From Methanobrevibacter millerae (GTDB taxonomy: Archaea > Methanobacteriota > Methanobacteria > Methanobacteriales > Methanobacteriaceae): a stretch of DNA of 64,000 nucleotides. The stretch is from positions 62,001-126,000 of the forward strand of contig SUTF01000007.1 in the NCBI GenBank assembly GCA_015063005.1, given 5' to 3'. Numbering within the stretch: the stretch's first letter is position 1; each line of letters begins with the position of its first letter. A model generated the notes under the pieces. The model worked only from the letters and a program-made list of their open reading frames with translations. It did not search any database and was not told the origin of the DNA. A program made the translations under genes and the position numbers. This document shows positions 33,810-42,844 of this stretch, one piece after another.

Positions 33810-34235
33810 ATGTTTAATAAGATACTATTACCCACCGACGGATCTGAGTTTTCTGAACGTGAAGTTGAAAGGGCAACCAAAGCCCTTGCAGATGATGGCG
33901 AAATCATAATTTTGTCCGTTGCAGGTAAATTAGCTGCAACAACACCATTTCAAAGAAAAAAGAACATTGATCAGATGAATGAAGGATTTTTAAAGGAAGC
34001 TCATCAGAACGTTGAACGCATGGCAAAACGTTTTGATGATAGTGTGAACGTAAGAACTATGGTTGTTACAGGAATTCCTGCCGAAACCATTATTGACGTG
34101 GCTGAAAAGGAAGATGTTGACTTGATTATCATTGCAGCATCAGGAAAATCAGGTATACACAGATTCTTCATTGGAAGCGTAGCTGAAAAGGTGCTTAAAA
34201 GTTCTGAAAGGGATGTTTTGTTGATACATAACTAA
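33810..34235 (+). CDS. Universal stress protein (UspA family)
   Basis: A 141-residue Usp-fold nucleotide-binding protein. The start FNKILLPTDGSEFSEREVER is the first strand and phosphate loop. The ATP-binding motif near the end reads AASGKSGIHRFFIGSVAEKV; relative to the usual Gx2Gx9G(S/T), the first Gly is Ala and the rest is kept. It likely binds ATP or AMP in a stress-linked role. GGAG precedes the ATG. Confidence 0.92.
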   Translation: MFNKILLPTDGSEFSEREVERATKALADDGEIIILSVAGKLAATTPFQRKKNIDQMNEGFLKEAHQNVERMAKRFDDSVNVRTMVVTGIPAETIIDVAEKEDVDLIIIAASGKSGIHRFFIGSVAEKVLKSSERDVLLIHN

Positions 34236-34316
34236 ATCCCAAACTTACTGTGGGAATATTGCTTCATCCCACTCCACTATTTTTTTTAAATTTATCGTTT
34301 GACCTCAGGCAGGATT

Positions 34317-34613
34317 ATGGTAAAAAAGGAAACGTATTATATTGATTTTGATGTGGATGAGGTTTCATCAAGGATTTGCACTCTCATGAGCAAATGGGCA
34401 GTCCATATGATTAAAATCAGAGGCCAGAACTGGCAAGTATACAATCATTCTGATGAGGTGGTGTATGAATTTCACTTCTTCATTGATTTCAAAAACATTG
34501 AAGGCAGAATCAAGCTTGAGGATTTAAAGCTGAACGTGATTCATCATATCGAATCGATGAGGGATGACACTACATATATCGATGAGCTTGTTATAGCTGA
34601 GCTGTTGTACTGA
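34317..34613 (+). CDS. Hypothetical protein, 98 residues
   Basis: Not recognised. A small soluble alpha/beta protein (YYIDFDVDEVSSRICTLMSK; GQNWQVYNHSDEVVYEFHFF). The start is ATG 34317 with GGCAGGATT upstream; an in-frame TTG at 34299 is weaker. The last 23 bases overlap the end of the convergent uracil-DNA glycosylase gene. Confidence 0.6.
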   Translation: MVKKETYYIDFDVDEVSSRICTLMSKWAVHMIKIRGQNWQVYNHSDEVVYEFHFFIDFKNIEGRIKLEDLKLNVIHHIESMRDDTTYIDELVIAELLY

Positions 34614-35268
34614 GCTTCCAGTCTATTTCTTCAATGTCATTTTTTCTTAGATATTCATTGGCAAGTCTGAAATGATTGCATCCGAAAAATCCACGCCTTG
34701 CAGAGAATGGTGAAGGATGTGACGTTACCAGAACAAGATGATTAGGATTTTCAAGAAGTTCCATTTTCTTTTCAGCCTGTTTTCCCCATAATAGAAATAC
34801 TATAGGCTGTGGCTGTTCGTTGAGTGCTTTTATGACATTATCTGTAAAAGTTTGCCATCCGCAGTCGCTGTGTGAGTTGGCTTCACCTTCGCGCACGGTG
34901 AGAACTGTATTCAATAGGAACACTCCCTGTTTTGCCCATTTCTCAAGACATCCTGAATCAGGAATTGGATAGTTGTACTCGTCTTCTATTTCCTTGAAGA
35001 TGTTTTTAAGTGATCTTGGAATTGGCCTTCCCTCAGGGGTTGAAAATGCAAGTCCGTGGGCCTGTCCCTCTTCGTGATATGGGTCCTGGCCTAGAATAAC
35101 AACCTTGACCTTGCTTGCTGGAGTGAATTTGAATGCATTGAAAATCTCTTCTTTAGGAGGATAAACGGTTTTGGATGAGTATTCCTCTTCAATGAACTCC
35201 ATGATTTCTTTAAAGTATTCCTTTTCGAACTCTTCATTTAATATTGAATCCCAATCATTGCCAATCAT
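34591..35268 (-). CDS. ung: Uracil-DNA glycosylase, family 1
   Basis: A 225-residue DNA repair enzyme removing uracil from DNA. The catalytic motif GQDPYH (60-65, Asp62), the uracil-binding LLWGKQAEKK region and the C-terminal HPSPFSARRGFFG (catalytic His) are all intact. Family 1 (Ung) is typical of bacteria and eukaryotes; archaea more often carry family 4 or 5 enzymes, so gene acquisition from bacteria is possible. The 3' end overlaps the opposing hypothetical gene by 23 bases. Confidence 0.95.
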   Translation of the reverse strand: MIGNDWDSILNEEFEKEYFKEIMEFIEEEYSSKTVYPPKEEIFNAFKFTPASKVKVVILGQDPYHEEGQAHGLAFSTPEGRPIPRSLKNIFKEIEDEYNYPIPDSGCLEKWAKQGVFLLNTVLTVREGEANSHSDCGWQTFTDNVIKALNEQPQPIVFLLWGKQAEKKMELLENPNHLVLVTSHPSPFSARRGFFGCNHFRLANEYLRKNDIEEIDWKLSTTAQL

Positions 35269-35661
35269 GGAATTTTCTTTGTATCTTGTATGATTAATAT
35301 TTTTTTATTTTTTAAAATTTTCTAAATTTTATTGAAAATCATGAGAAAAAACGATATATTTATATACTTGTTATGATATAATATTAAGTACTGTACTAAA
35401 AATTATCACACCATTTGAAAACTGACTATATACGAATTTATCATAACTTTAGGGAGTTGATAAATATGATAGCATTTGTAAAAGTCACTGGAGACACAGT
35501 GTTCTAATCTAAAAATATTTTTCCTAATTGTATACTTGCTTTTGATTTGTTTAACAAAAGGAGGTTTTATGAACTTTCCCATATGACAGTATGCTCTAAC
35601 GAGCTTTAAATAATGTCTTTTGCTGTTAAATATTTAACCATTATCATAAACGAGGAGAAAT
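35269..35661 (+). other. Long leader region with two SD-preceded mini-ORFs
   Basis: A 393-bp spacer. A TATA-like GATATATTTATATAC lies at about 35353-35367. Downstream, GGGAGTTGAT precedes a 13-residue frame MIAFVKVTGDTVF (35466-35507), and a perfect AAAGGAGGT precedes a 5-residue frame MNFPI (35569-35586). They may be leader peptides, remnants of lost genes, or chance. The next real gene starts at 35662 with its own GAGGAG. Confidence 0.4.
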
Positions 35662-36126
35662 ATGAAGATTAATGTGAGAAAAACCATTGAAAATACTGTA
35701 ACTTGTGCTGACGAATTCCCATTTTACATTGAAGAGCTTTCTGCAAACGATGAAATGCCTACACTTTTAGGTATTGCAGATGAAAAATACGGCTTCGATG
35801 AAATGGACGATGATTTTTTTGAGTTTGTATCAAGAAAAATCAATGAAAATGGTGTCTACATCAGACTCATTCACATAGTCGAAAAAGGTTGTGAAAACAA
35901 CACAGTCACTTTCGAAATAGAAACTGGTTTGGCAAAAACCACCATCAAAACCGAATTTGAAACGCCTGAAGAGGTCACCGATATTGGAATTAAAATCCAC
36001 GGTGATGAAATCAGTATCGGAACTACAAGCTATTTTGAAATACCACATTTCGAAAGGATTGAAAAAAATAATTTCTTGTCATCCATTGCGGATGAAATGA
36101 TTGGGGATTTAATCTTTTACGATTAA
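35662..36126 (+). CDS. Hypothetical protein, 154 residues
   Basis: Not recognised. An acidic, beta-rich soluble protein (NVRKTIENTVTCADEFPFYI; HIVEKGCENNTVTFEIETGL) with two Cys and no signal peptide. GAGGAG before ATG 35662 fixes the start. It appears to be the first complete gene after the unusual leader at 35269-35661. The function is unknown. Confidence 0.62.
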   Translation: MKINVRKTIENTVTCADEFPFYIEELSANDEMPTLLGIADEKYGFDEMDDDFFEFVSRKINENGVYIRLIHIVEKGCENNTVTFEIETGLAKTTIKTEFETPEEVTDIGIKIHGDEISIGTTSYFEIPHFERIEKNNFLSSIADEMIGDLIFYD

Positions 36127-36250
36127 ACCCTTAATTTTTTTAGGAGTGATTTGCTATCAGTGATTTAACTAAATATGTATTCATGATATGTTATTTGTTG
36201 AGCTGCATCGTTTTTGGAAATTTCTTGATTTAAGGGAGGAGTGATATATA

Positions 36251-36583
36251 ATGGCTAACTGTCCAAACTGCGAAAACAGGGTGTGTGTAAATACATCATA
36301 CACCCACGTGTCTAACTTCATCGATTTGACCTCAGAATCAAATCTTTTTGACCTTGTAAACAATGAACGCGCAATGCTTATGAGGTTTATCCTTCCTCAT
36401 GATTTCTTCAATGTGCATGTGCCAAGGACAATTCCCCAAAAGATTCCAAGGCCATATTCAAGCTCATTGTTCGGTGATGAAATTATCATGTTTCCGGGAG
36501 TGGTGTCAGTCACATGCAAGAATTCCCCATTTGTATTCGAATACAATGACTTCGATGCGGATTTGGAATACCTTGACAACTAG
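36251..36583 (+). CDS. Hypothetical protein with N-terminal Cys motif
   Basis: A 110-residue protein beginning MANCPNCENRVCVNTSYTHV; the CPNC plus Cys12 may bind one metal but no second CxxC pair follows. The remainder (RFILPHDFFNVHVPRTIPQK; VVSVTCKNSPFVFEYND) is beta-rich and unassigned. A strong Shine-Dalgarno GGGAGGAGTGAT lies 6 bases upstream. Confidence 0.6.
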   Translation: MANCPNCENRVCVNTSYTHVSNFIDLTSESNLFDLVNNERAMLMRFILPHDFFNVHVPRTIPQKIPRPYSSSLFGDEIIMFPGVVSVTCKNSPFVFEYNDFDADLEYLDN

Positions 36584-36634
36584 GCGGTTAAGTTCAAAAG
36601 CTTCACCCGCCAAATATATAATTAAGTGATAGTT

Positions 36635-36925
36635 ATGGAAGAGATAAAAAAAGAGCTGATTAAGTTTCAGTCAGAAAGGGACTGGAAGAAATTCCACACA
36701 CCGGAAAACCTTGCAAAGTCAATCTCCATCGAGGCCGCCGAGCTTCTGGAGCATTTCCAGTGGGGATATGATTATGACATTGATGAGGTGGCAGATGAGC
36801 TTGCAGATGTATTGAACTACTGTTTTTTGATGGCGATAGAGCTTGATTTGGATGTAAAAGAAATAATATTAAATAAGATGGAGAAGAATGCTATAAAATA
36901 TCCTCCAAAAAGGGATATTTCATAA
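36635..36925 (+). CDS. MazG-like nucleotide pyrophosphohydrolase
   Basis: A 96-residue all-alpha NTP pyrophosphatase-like protein. The metal-binding pattern ExxE...ExxD is visible in SIEAAELLEHFQW (about 31-43) and VADELADVLNYCFL (about 52-65). Family members hydrolyse (d)NTPs to NMP and pyrophosphate, cleaning nucleotide pools. The ATG at 36635 begins at the conserved N-terminal helix; the GTG at 36626 is an alternative. Its 3' end overlaps the convergent TPR gene by 6 bases. Confidence 0.9.
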   Translation: MEEIKKELIKFQSERDWKKFHTPENLAKSISIEAAELLEHFQWGYDYDIDEVADELADVLNYCFLMAIELDLDVKEIILNKMEKNAIKYPPKRDIS

Positions 36926-38272
36926 CTCTTCAAATGATTTTGGGAAATTAGGTTCCAGAGTCAGTATTTCATCATAGTATCTTCTGGCCTTTCCCATATT
37001 TCCCTTTTCCTTGAAGTGACTTGTCAGGGAAACCATAGGCATGATGTCGAATGGATCGATTTCATATGCCTTGATAATGCATTCGATATACTTTTTCTCA
37101 TCATCCATTTCCTCATATATGGTTCCTTTTGCCATATAGAATCTGTTTGATTTAGAATTGCTTTCGATTGCCTCATCAAGGATTTCAATGGCCATATCAC
37201 TTTCTTCAAGTGCATGATATGCAAATGCCATTGTAATATATGTGTCATAGTTTTCCTTGTCCATATTCAATATCCTGTTTGAATAGCTGATGCAGTCGAC
37301 AAACTCCTCAGTTGCAAAGGATATTGTACACATAAGCTCCAATGGACGGACGCTCTCATTAATTTCCAAAGCCTTTTCAGTGATTTCACGGGCATTTTCA
37401 TAGTCATCTATTAGAATGTATGTATCTGCAAGGTCAATCAGTGTTTCATACCTATGTTCATCATATTCCAATGCCCTTTTGAGATTTTCAATCGCTTCAA
37501 TGTATTTGATCATGTCTTTCTGGCCTATTGCCCTTGCATAGAACTTTGCCCAGCAGTCATCCAGCTGCTCGATTAGGCCGTTGATCTTTTCATGATTTTC
37601 TAAATCTTCAATCTTAAGCTCTATTTCATCTGCAATTTCAGGATGCTGCAATCCAAGATTGTCAAGTGCAATGTTTGCAGACATCATCTCCAGAGTAGTA
37701 TCTCCGTTTTTTATAAGATTATCAATCAGTTCGATGGATTTTTCATACTGATTCATGTTAAATAGTGTTGTAGGCTTAAAGACAAGATTATTTTCGCTGT
37801 CAATATATTCAAAGCACTTTTCCCAGTTACCCATTTCACTGTATAATGTTACTTTCAGCTGATTTTTTGCAGGATTTTCATCACTTAGCCTGTCAATGCA
37901 GAACAACGCTTCATCAAAGTTTTTTTTGCTTTTGCATACCATAGCCTTTCCAAGGTTGCAAAGCTCATGATTGGGCAAAAGTTCTAAGGCCTTGTCATAG
38001 AATCCAATTGCACTGTCAAAGTCGTTAAGTCCAATGTATGCCTGGCCTTTTATATAGTATGAGTCTGCCTCATCGTAGATGTTGACGTCATGTTCAAGAT
38101 ACCTGTCGATATATTCTATGCACTTTTCATACTCGGACATGTTGGAATATGTAAGTGCGATAAGTTTATTCAGTTCAAAATCAGATGGATTGTTTTTCAA
38201 ATCTTCCAATTCAATTTCTAATAATGCTTCATCATCATTATTTTGTAAGGCAGTGATTAATTTTTCGTTCAT
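36920..38272 (-). CDS. Tetratricopeptide repeat protein
   Basis: A 450-residue soluble protein made of about ten TPR units of 34 residues, for example YSNMSEYEKCIEYIDRYLEH, GLNDFDSAIGFYDKALELLP and ILIDDYENAREITEKALEIN. TPR arrays are protein-binding scaffolds; no enzymatic domain or signal peptide is present. The partner is unknown. It converges on the MazG-like gene. Confidence 0.9.
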   Translation of the reverse strand: MNEKLITALQNNDDEALLEIELEDLKNNPSDFELNKLIALTYSNMSEYEKCIEYIDRYLEHDVNIYDEADSYYIKGQAYIGLNDFDSAIGFYDKALELLPNHELCNLGKAMVCKSKKNFDEALFCIDRLSDENPAKNQLKVTLYSEMGNWEKCFEYIDSENNLVFKPTTLFNMNQYEKSIELIDNLIKNGDTTLEMMSANIALDNLGLQHPEIADEIELKIEDLENHEKINGLIEQLDDCWAKFYARAIGQKDMIKYIEAIENLKRALEYDEHRYETLIDLADTYILIDDYENAREITEKALEINESVRPLELMCTISFATEEFVDCISYSNRILNMDKENYDTYITMAFAYHALEESDMAIEILDEAIESNSKSNRFYMAKGTIYEEMDDEKKYIECIIKAYEIDPFDIMPMVSLTSHFKEKGNMGKARRYYDEILTLEPNFPKSFEEL

Positions 38273-38343
38273 GAAGTTAATTTGTAATGAATGTATATTA
38301 AGTTTTGTCTAATTGAAAATTTTTTTCTACTTTCTCATTGTGA

Positions 38344-38400
38344 AGTGTCTTAAATGTCACTAAAAATTTTATAAAATATGATTAAAAAATATATAAATAT
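38344..38400 (+). promoter_or_regulatory. HxlR operon promoter with operator-like site
   Basis: AAGTGTC-TTAAA-TGTCAC (38343-38360) is similar to the palindrome upstream of the aldo/keto reductase (GTGTCA-TGTG-TGACAC). A TATA box AAATATATAAATA (38388-38400) lies about 25-30 bases before ATG 38423, which fits a leaderless transcript. Confidence 0.45.
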
Positions 38401-38422
38401 AAACAATAATAGGAAATTTATC

Positions 38423-38812
38423 ATGACTTTTTTCGATTTTGATGTAACGTACTGTCCGGTTGAACTGTCCCTTCAGCTCATAAACAGAAAATGGGTTATA
38501 CAAATCATAAGGGACATGTTTTTCGGCAAGAAAAGGTTTTCTGAGTTTAAGGAAGGCAAGCCTGAACTTACAAACAAGGCACTGTCCAGATGCCTCAGAT
38601 ATATGGAAGGCGAAGGACTGATAGAAAAGATTACTGATGAAGAAGACAAAAGAGTTAACTATTACATCTTAACCGAAAAGGGAAGGTCATTAAACAGGCT
38701 GATATATGACCTTGTCGTTTTCACTTTGGACAATGATGACGACCCGACACACTACAGCGAAAAGACAAAAGAGGAAACCAAACAGATATTCAGGGAAAAA
38801 TTGGGTGTATAA
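38423..38812 (+). CDS. HxlR family transcriptional regulator
   Basis: A 129-residue winged-helix protein of the HxlR family. CPVELSLQLINRKWVIQIIR (11-30) is the family start, with Cys11 at the place used for thiol sensing in YodB/HxlR-type regulators. The recognition helix is in LTNKALSRCLRYMEGEGL, and the wing is in DKRVNYYILTEKG. The start at ATG 38423 was chosen because a TATA box overlaps the longer frame's first codons. Its TAA directly abuts the next ATG, so it is co-translated with LtrA. A disulfide/electrophile-sensing role is inferred from Cys11. Confidence 0.88.
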   Translation: MTFFDFDVTYCPVELSLQLINRKWVIQIIRDMFFGKKRFSEFKEGKPELTNKALSRCLRYMEGEGLIEKITDEEDKRVNYYILTEKGRSLNRLIYDLVVFTLDNDDDPTHYSEKTKEETKQIFREKLGV

Positions 38813-39913
38813 ATGGTAGAAATCTTCAAAAAGGAAGTCAAGCTCATCGAGCTTTTCTATGACTTGATTTTCGTATATGCAATATCCAGGCTGACATCAC
38901 TTATCAATGAGCCTGCAGGCCACATCATTCCATTTGGAAACCTTTTCGTATATTTGATTACTTCCTTTGTAATTCTGCAGGCATGGCTCTATTTTACCAA
39001 TTACGTTAACAGGTATGGGGAATGGAAGGGATATGAGTATGTTCTGGCCTGCATAAACATGATTGCAGTAATATTCATGGCCAATACCATAAGCACCAAC
39101 ATGGAACAGATGCTTTTGCCATTCAATATCTCAATGCTTATCATGCTTCTGACGGTAGTCGGACTGTACTCGGTTCGCGCATATGAAGAAAAATCATTGG
39201 CCGGAGCTGCCGGAAACTCAATAACGATTCTTTCAATCGTCTGTACAATATATGCAATAGCTATTTTCCTGACATTTGCAGGATATCATGACACTGCAAT
39301 ATGGGTTGATGTCGTTGCCGTTTTATGCGGAGCATTCCTGCCATTCTTCATCCGGGGAAAGTTCAACAAGAACATCATCAATTTTCCGCATCTTGTCGAG
39401 AGATTCGAGCTTCTCACAATCATAACCTTCGGTGAGGCCATTGTGGGCATGACTCACTTTTTTGATGTCAATAACTTAACGATGATTCCAATTCTGGTTT
39501 TTCTTGTAGTGATAACAATGTTCGGATGCTATGTCGTCCAGATACATGAGCTTATGAATCATTTCAGGCAGGAAAGAAGCCTTCGCCTAATGTTCAGCCA
39601 TTACTTCATTATCATAAGCATCAATCTGATGACTGTTGCATTTGAGCTTCTCCACAGCGGCCATGTCGACCCGCTTTTCAATGCCGTGCTTTTAATAGTT
39701 TCCTTAATCGTATTCTACATGTCAATAATGGCAAACAAGGAGTATTATGCAGATGGTGTAATATTGTCAAAAAGGGAAGTGATGATGATGGTTTTCTTTG
39801 TTGTGGTGGGCAGTTCAATTATTCTATTGTTTCTCAATGACATCCATGCATTCCTTTTAGGCACGTTAGTCATCACAGCAGGAAATTTGGCTGTTCTTCT
39901 AAAAAAGATTTAG
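38813..39913 (+). CDS. Low-temperature-requirement A (LtrA) family membrane protein
   Basis: A 366-residue polytopic membrane protein with about ten segments, matching the LtrA family. ELFYDLIFVYAISRL (residues 13-27) and the mid-protein LVERFELLTIITFGEAIVGM (about 192-211) are its two conserved motifs. The function is not established; the name comes from a Listeria mutant. TAAATG joins it to the HxlR regulator, so its expression is probably controlled by that regulator. Confidence 0.88.
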   Translation: MVEIFKKEVKLIELFYDLIFVYAISRLTSLINEPAGHIIPFGNLFVYLITSFVILQAWLYFTNYVNRYGEWKGYEYVLACINMIAVIFMANTISTNMEQMLLPFNISMLIMLLTVVGLYSVRAYEEKSLAGAAGNSITILSIVCTIYAIAIFLTFAGYHDTAIWVDVVAVLCGAFLPFFIRGKFNKNIINFPHLVERFELLTIITFGEAIVGMTHFFDVNNLTMIPILVFLVVITMFGCYVVQIHELMNHFRQERSLRLMFSHYFIIISINLMTVAFELLHSGHVDPLFNAVLLIVSLIVFYMSIMANKEYYADGVILSKREVMMMVFFVVVGSSIILLFLNDIHAFLLGTLVITAGNLAVLLKKI

Positions 39914-39974
39914 CTTTTTTGCTTAAAAGTTTTCAAGTACTGCAATATCCATTGTGATAACTGAAAGGGATTGT

Positions 39975-40916
39975 TTATTTCATTTCCTTTTCCCAGAATC
40001 TGATGGTATTGACGTTTACTTCATCACCTGCTTTTTCAATCATGTCAATTTCATCTTTGGTGAGTTCGATTTCGCTTGCCTTGAAGGCGTCGCTTACATG
40101 ATGCTTTTTGGTTGCACCTACAATAGGCAAGGTGCCCTTAGCTATTGCCCAAGCGACAGGAATCTGTGCTATGTTGACGTCATGGTTTGCTGCAACTTCA
40201 CCTAAGACCTTGTTGAGCTCTTCAATTTTGTCCATGCTGTCGCCGTAAGCCATTGCCCTGTCTGATCCTTCAGGGAAAGGATGTGTGGTATCATATTTTC
40301 CGGATAATGCTCCCTGCTCCAATACCATGTATGCAAAGAATGTGATGTCGTTTTTCTTACAGTAATCAAGGATTCCTGAGGTTTCGGATGACCTGTTGAG
40401 GAGGCTGTAATGGTTTTGCACTGCAGAGAGTTTCAATCCGTTGTCCTCTAGAATTTCATTAGCCTGCTTGATTTCTTCCAAGTCGTGGTTTGAGACACCA
40501 AGCATTCCGATGTCATATTCTTTTGCAGTCAATGCAAGCTTTTCAGTCCATTTTGGTGCATCTACGGTGTTGTGAATCCAGAAGATGTCAATGAAGTCAG
40601 TGTTCAGGAGATCCATACTGTTTTCAATCATTGCTGTAACTGCATTTTCAGCCTGTGGATTTGCGCATTGCGGGGTGAATTTTGTAGAGATGATATAGTC
40701 TTCTTTAGGGGTTGTTTTTAGAAATTCTCCTAAGACCTTTTCTGAAGTACCCATTCCGTAAGCAAATGCTGTGTCCCATAGGTTAAGGCCTAAATCCATT
40801 GCTTCATCATAGATTGGACGTAATTCATCAATGTTTAATTCGCCACCGAATGTATTGTCGTTTCCCCATGCCCAAGCACCGAGAGCTATTTTTGGTAATT
40901 TTTTGTTATAAGTCAT
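39975..40916 (-). CDS. Aldo/keto reductase
   Basis: A 313-residue NAD(P)H-dependent TIM-barrel oxidoreductase. The catalytic tetrad is visible: Asp in LWDTAFAYG (about 47-55) with the following Tyr, Lys in ISTKFTP and His in FWIHNT. The C-terminal cofactor loop contains PIVGATKKHHVSDA. The physiological aldehyde or ketone is unknown. On its strand the start has GGTGAT, with a TATA box (TTTTATATATTG) and the palindrome GTGTCA/TGACAC upstream. Confidence 0.92.
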   Translation of the reverse strand: MTYNKKLPKIALGAWAWGNDNTFGGELNIDELRPIYDEAMDLGLNLWDTAFAYGMGTSEKVLGEFLKTTPKEDYIISTKFTPQCANPQAENAVTAMIENSMDLLNTDFIDIFWIHNTVDAPKWTEKLALTAKEYDIGMLGVSNHDLEEIKQANEILEDNGLKLSAVQNHYSLLNRSSETSGILDYCKKNDITFFAYMVLEQGALSGKYDTTHPFPEGSDRAMAYGDSMDKIEELNKVLGEVAANHDVNIAQIPVAWAIAKGTLPIVGATKKHHVSDAFKASEIELTKDEIDMIEKAGDEVNVNTIRFWEKEMK

Positions 40917-41269
40917 TTTATCACCATTTAAAAGTTTATTTTACAATATATAAAACATTAAAGTGTCATGTGTGACACCTTTTTAAAATAAGCCTATAAT
41001 CGTGTTTTTTAACATTGAATTAGTAAAAAGCTTGATTTTTTCATTTTATCATGTAGATTTCATAAAACAAATGCCTGTGAATATTTTTAATCTTAGTTTA
41101 AAACACATTTTAAATCAAATATATTGCATTTGTAGCAATGGATATGCTGAATTATGATGGATATTTTGAATATAACTGATGGAAAAAATGCTGCGTTTTC
41201 ATGAAAATGGATTAATTTTATAATAGTCCTTTTTTAAATATATACATAATTTATACATAAGGTGATATT
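40917..41269. promoter_or_regulatory. Divergent regulatory region with GTGTCA-N4-TGACAC palindrome
   Basis: GTGTCA (40963-40968) and TGACAC (40973-40978) form a perfect 6-bp-arm palindrome directly upstream of the aldo/keto reductase TATA box (40942-40957, minus strand). The rest of this 353-bp spacer is AT-rich; near its right end a TATA-like AAATATATACATAATTTATAC (about 41236-41256) and GGTGAT serve the anchored-protein gene at 41270. Confidence 0.55.
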
Positions 41270-41989
41270 GTGGATAACGACAGGATAATAATTGGACTTT
41301 TGATAGTGATTGTGGCGATGCTGGTTGCAGGTCTTTTAATGTTCAATCCTCTTTCAGCCAAAAATCCCACTTCAATCATGGTGACAAGCAACGGCCAGCT
41401 CTATGATGGGGATTCCTTTACGATTCTTTTAACTGACATCAACCAGACGCCGATAGCAAACCAGAAAGTAAGCGTTGTAATTTATGATGCCGGCGGAAAC
41501 CCTAACAATCAGGAGATAACAACGGACGGATCAGGAAACGGTGCACTGCAGCTCAATGGACTGGCGCCCGGACAGTATACGTTCAACGTAAGCTATGATG
41601 GCAATGACCGGTACAGCTCAAGTGCTGTTTCACAAAGCATTTCAATCGCTCAGGCTTCAACTTCATATGCATCACAGGGATCATCATCTGCAGATTCCCA
41701 TCTGATAACAATCGAGCTTGATGAATATGACAAAAACATAGCAAGCGGAAGCGGAGAGTACAAAGGTGAAGCGATAAAATGGAGAGGCACATCAATAGGT
41801 GGGCTTGGAGTATCCCTTTACAAGAACGGTCAGCTGATGAACAAGAACGATTATCTTTCAAGAGGATATATCTATATGAATGGCCAATGGAAATGGACAG
41901 AATGGAGCCACGGGGAAGTGGATGCAATGTATCACAAGTACAATGTCGGCAATGATGTCCAGATTCAAAAGGTAGAGATATCCTATTAG
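41270..41989 (+). CDS. N-terminally anchored Ig-like surface protein
   Basis: A 239-residue member of the local anchored family. Signal anchor at residues 6-26 (IIIGLLIVIVAMLVAGLLMF). The Ig-like domain spans about 33-125 with SNGQLYDGDSFTILLTD, TPIANQKVSVVI, TDGSGNGALQLNGLAPGQYT and YDGNDRYSSSA. A Ser-rich linker leads to a C-terminal domain (about 145-239) with EAIKWRGTSIGGLGV. The start codon is GTG 41270, three bases after GGTGAT. A zinc-ribbon gene follows after 8 bases. Confidence 0.78.
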   Translation: MDNDRIIIGLLIVIVAMLVAGLLMFNPLSAKNPTSIMVTSNGQLYDGDSFTILLTDINQTPIANQKVSVVIYDAGGNPNNQEITTDGSGNGALQLNGLAPGQYTFNVSYDGNDRYSSSAVSQSISIAQASTSYASQGSSSADSHLITIELDEYDKNIASGSGEYKGEAIKWRGTSIGGLGVSLYKNGQLMNKNDYLSRGYIYMNGQWKWTEWSHGEVDAMYHKYNVGNDVQIQKVEISY

Positions 41990-41997
41990 GTGTAAAT

Positions 41998-42843
41998 ATG
42001 GGTCTGTTTAAAAAGTCTTTAGGCGATGAAAAAATTAATGAGCTCTGCGGAGGTTTTGTCTGCAATGATGCGTTCAAATACCGAGCTTCAAGATTCAAGT
42101 CAACGGACTGGCTGTCAAATACCTATGAAAAGTCCATTCTGAAAAATGAATATGAAAATGGAACATTAGCTATTGAAGATATGGAAAATCGTCTCGATGA
42201 GCTTCTCCAGCTTGACTGCAAATCGCTGGATACAAAAATCAGAATCAAATTCAATATGGATACAAGCCAGTTCAGGACCCAGGATGATATTGACAGTTTT
42301 CTTGGTGATGAGTATGCCAGAAAATATGCTCGAAAGCTTGAAAAGGATAAAATCATGCACAATTCCCAATTTGAAAAGGATGAAAGGCACAAGCTTGAGG
42401 CAATTGAAAAGAACGATATCTTCAGAGGAGTGAAGGCCTATGTGGAGTATCCTCCATCAGGAGTGAAGCTCAAAAACCAGTTTTTCACTCCCAAAAATGG
42501 TAATGCCACTGTCAGGGTAGTTGACGATGGAGTAATATTTAAGGACAAAAATTCTGAAATTCTTGTTGGAAACGACTCCATAATTTCTGTTGGGGATGGA
42601 AAATCATACAAGCTTAATTTGAACCTGATATACAATCAGTTCATTGCAATACAGTTTGACCTGGCGGGAATTCTATTTGTTCCTGAGGATAAGGGTTATG
42701 TTGAGGAATATTTCATGCATGTCGTTAACAGTCAGGCCTGCGGTGATGAATTTGAATCATTGGCGAGTGAATGTCCTGAATGCGGAATGGTGAACGGCAT
42801 AAACCGAAGCTTTTGCATCAATTGCGGCCGTCAGCTTCGATAG
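41998..42843 (+). CDS. Cytosolic protein with SHOCT-like motif and C-terminal zinc ribbon
   Basis: A 281-residue protein. About residues 45-72 (ILKNEYENGTLAIEDMENRL and on) resemble a SHOCT oligomerisation motif. Residues ~75-145 are charged helix. The middle domain (about 150-245) is beta-rich and unassigned. CPECGMVNGINRSFCINCG (about 259-277) is a complete zinc ribbon at the end. It follows an anchored Ig-like gene by 8 bases, so the two are probably co-transcribed. The function is unknown. Confidence 0.72.
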   Translation: MGLFKKSLGDEKINELCGGFVCNDAFKYRASRFKSTDWLSNTYEKSILKNEYENGTLAIEDMENRLDELLQLDCKSLDTKIRIKFNMDTSQFRTQDDIDSFLGDEYARKYARKLEKDKIMHNSQFEKDERHKLEAIEKNDIFRGVKAYVEYPPSGVKLKNQFFTPKNGNATVRVVDDGVIFKDKNSEILVGNDSIISVGDGKSYKLNLNLIYNQFIAIQFDLAGILFVPEDKGYVEEYFMHVVNSQACGDEFESLASECPECGMVNGINRSFCINCGRQLR

Positions 42844-42844
42844 T

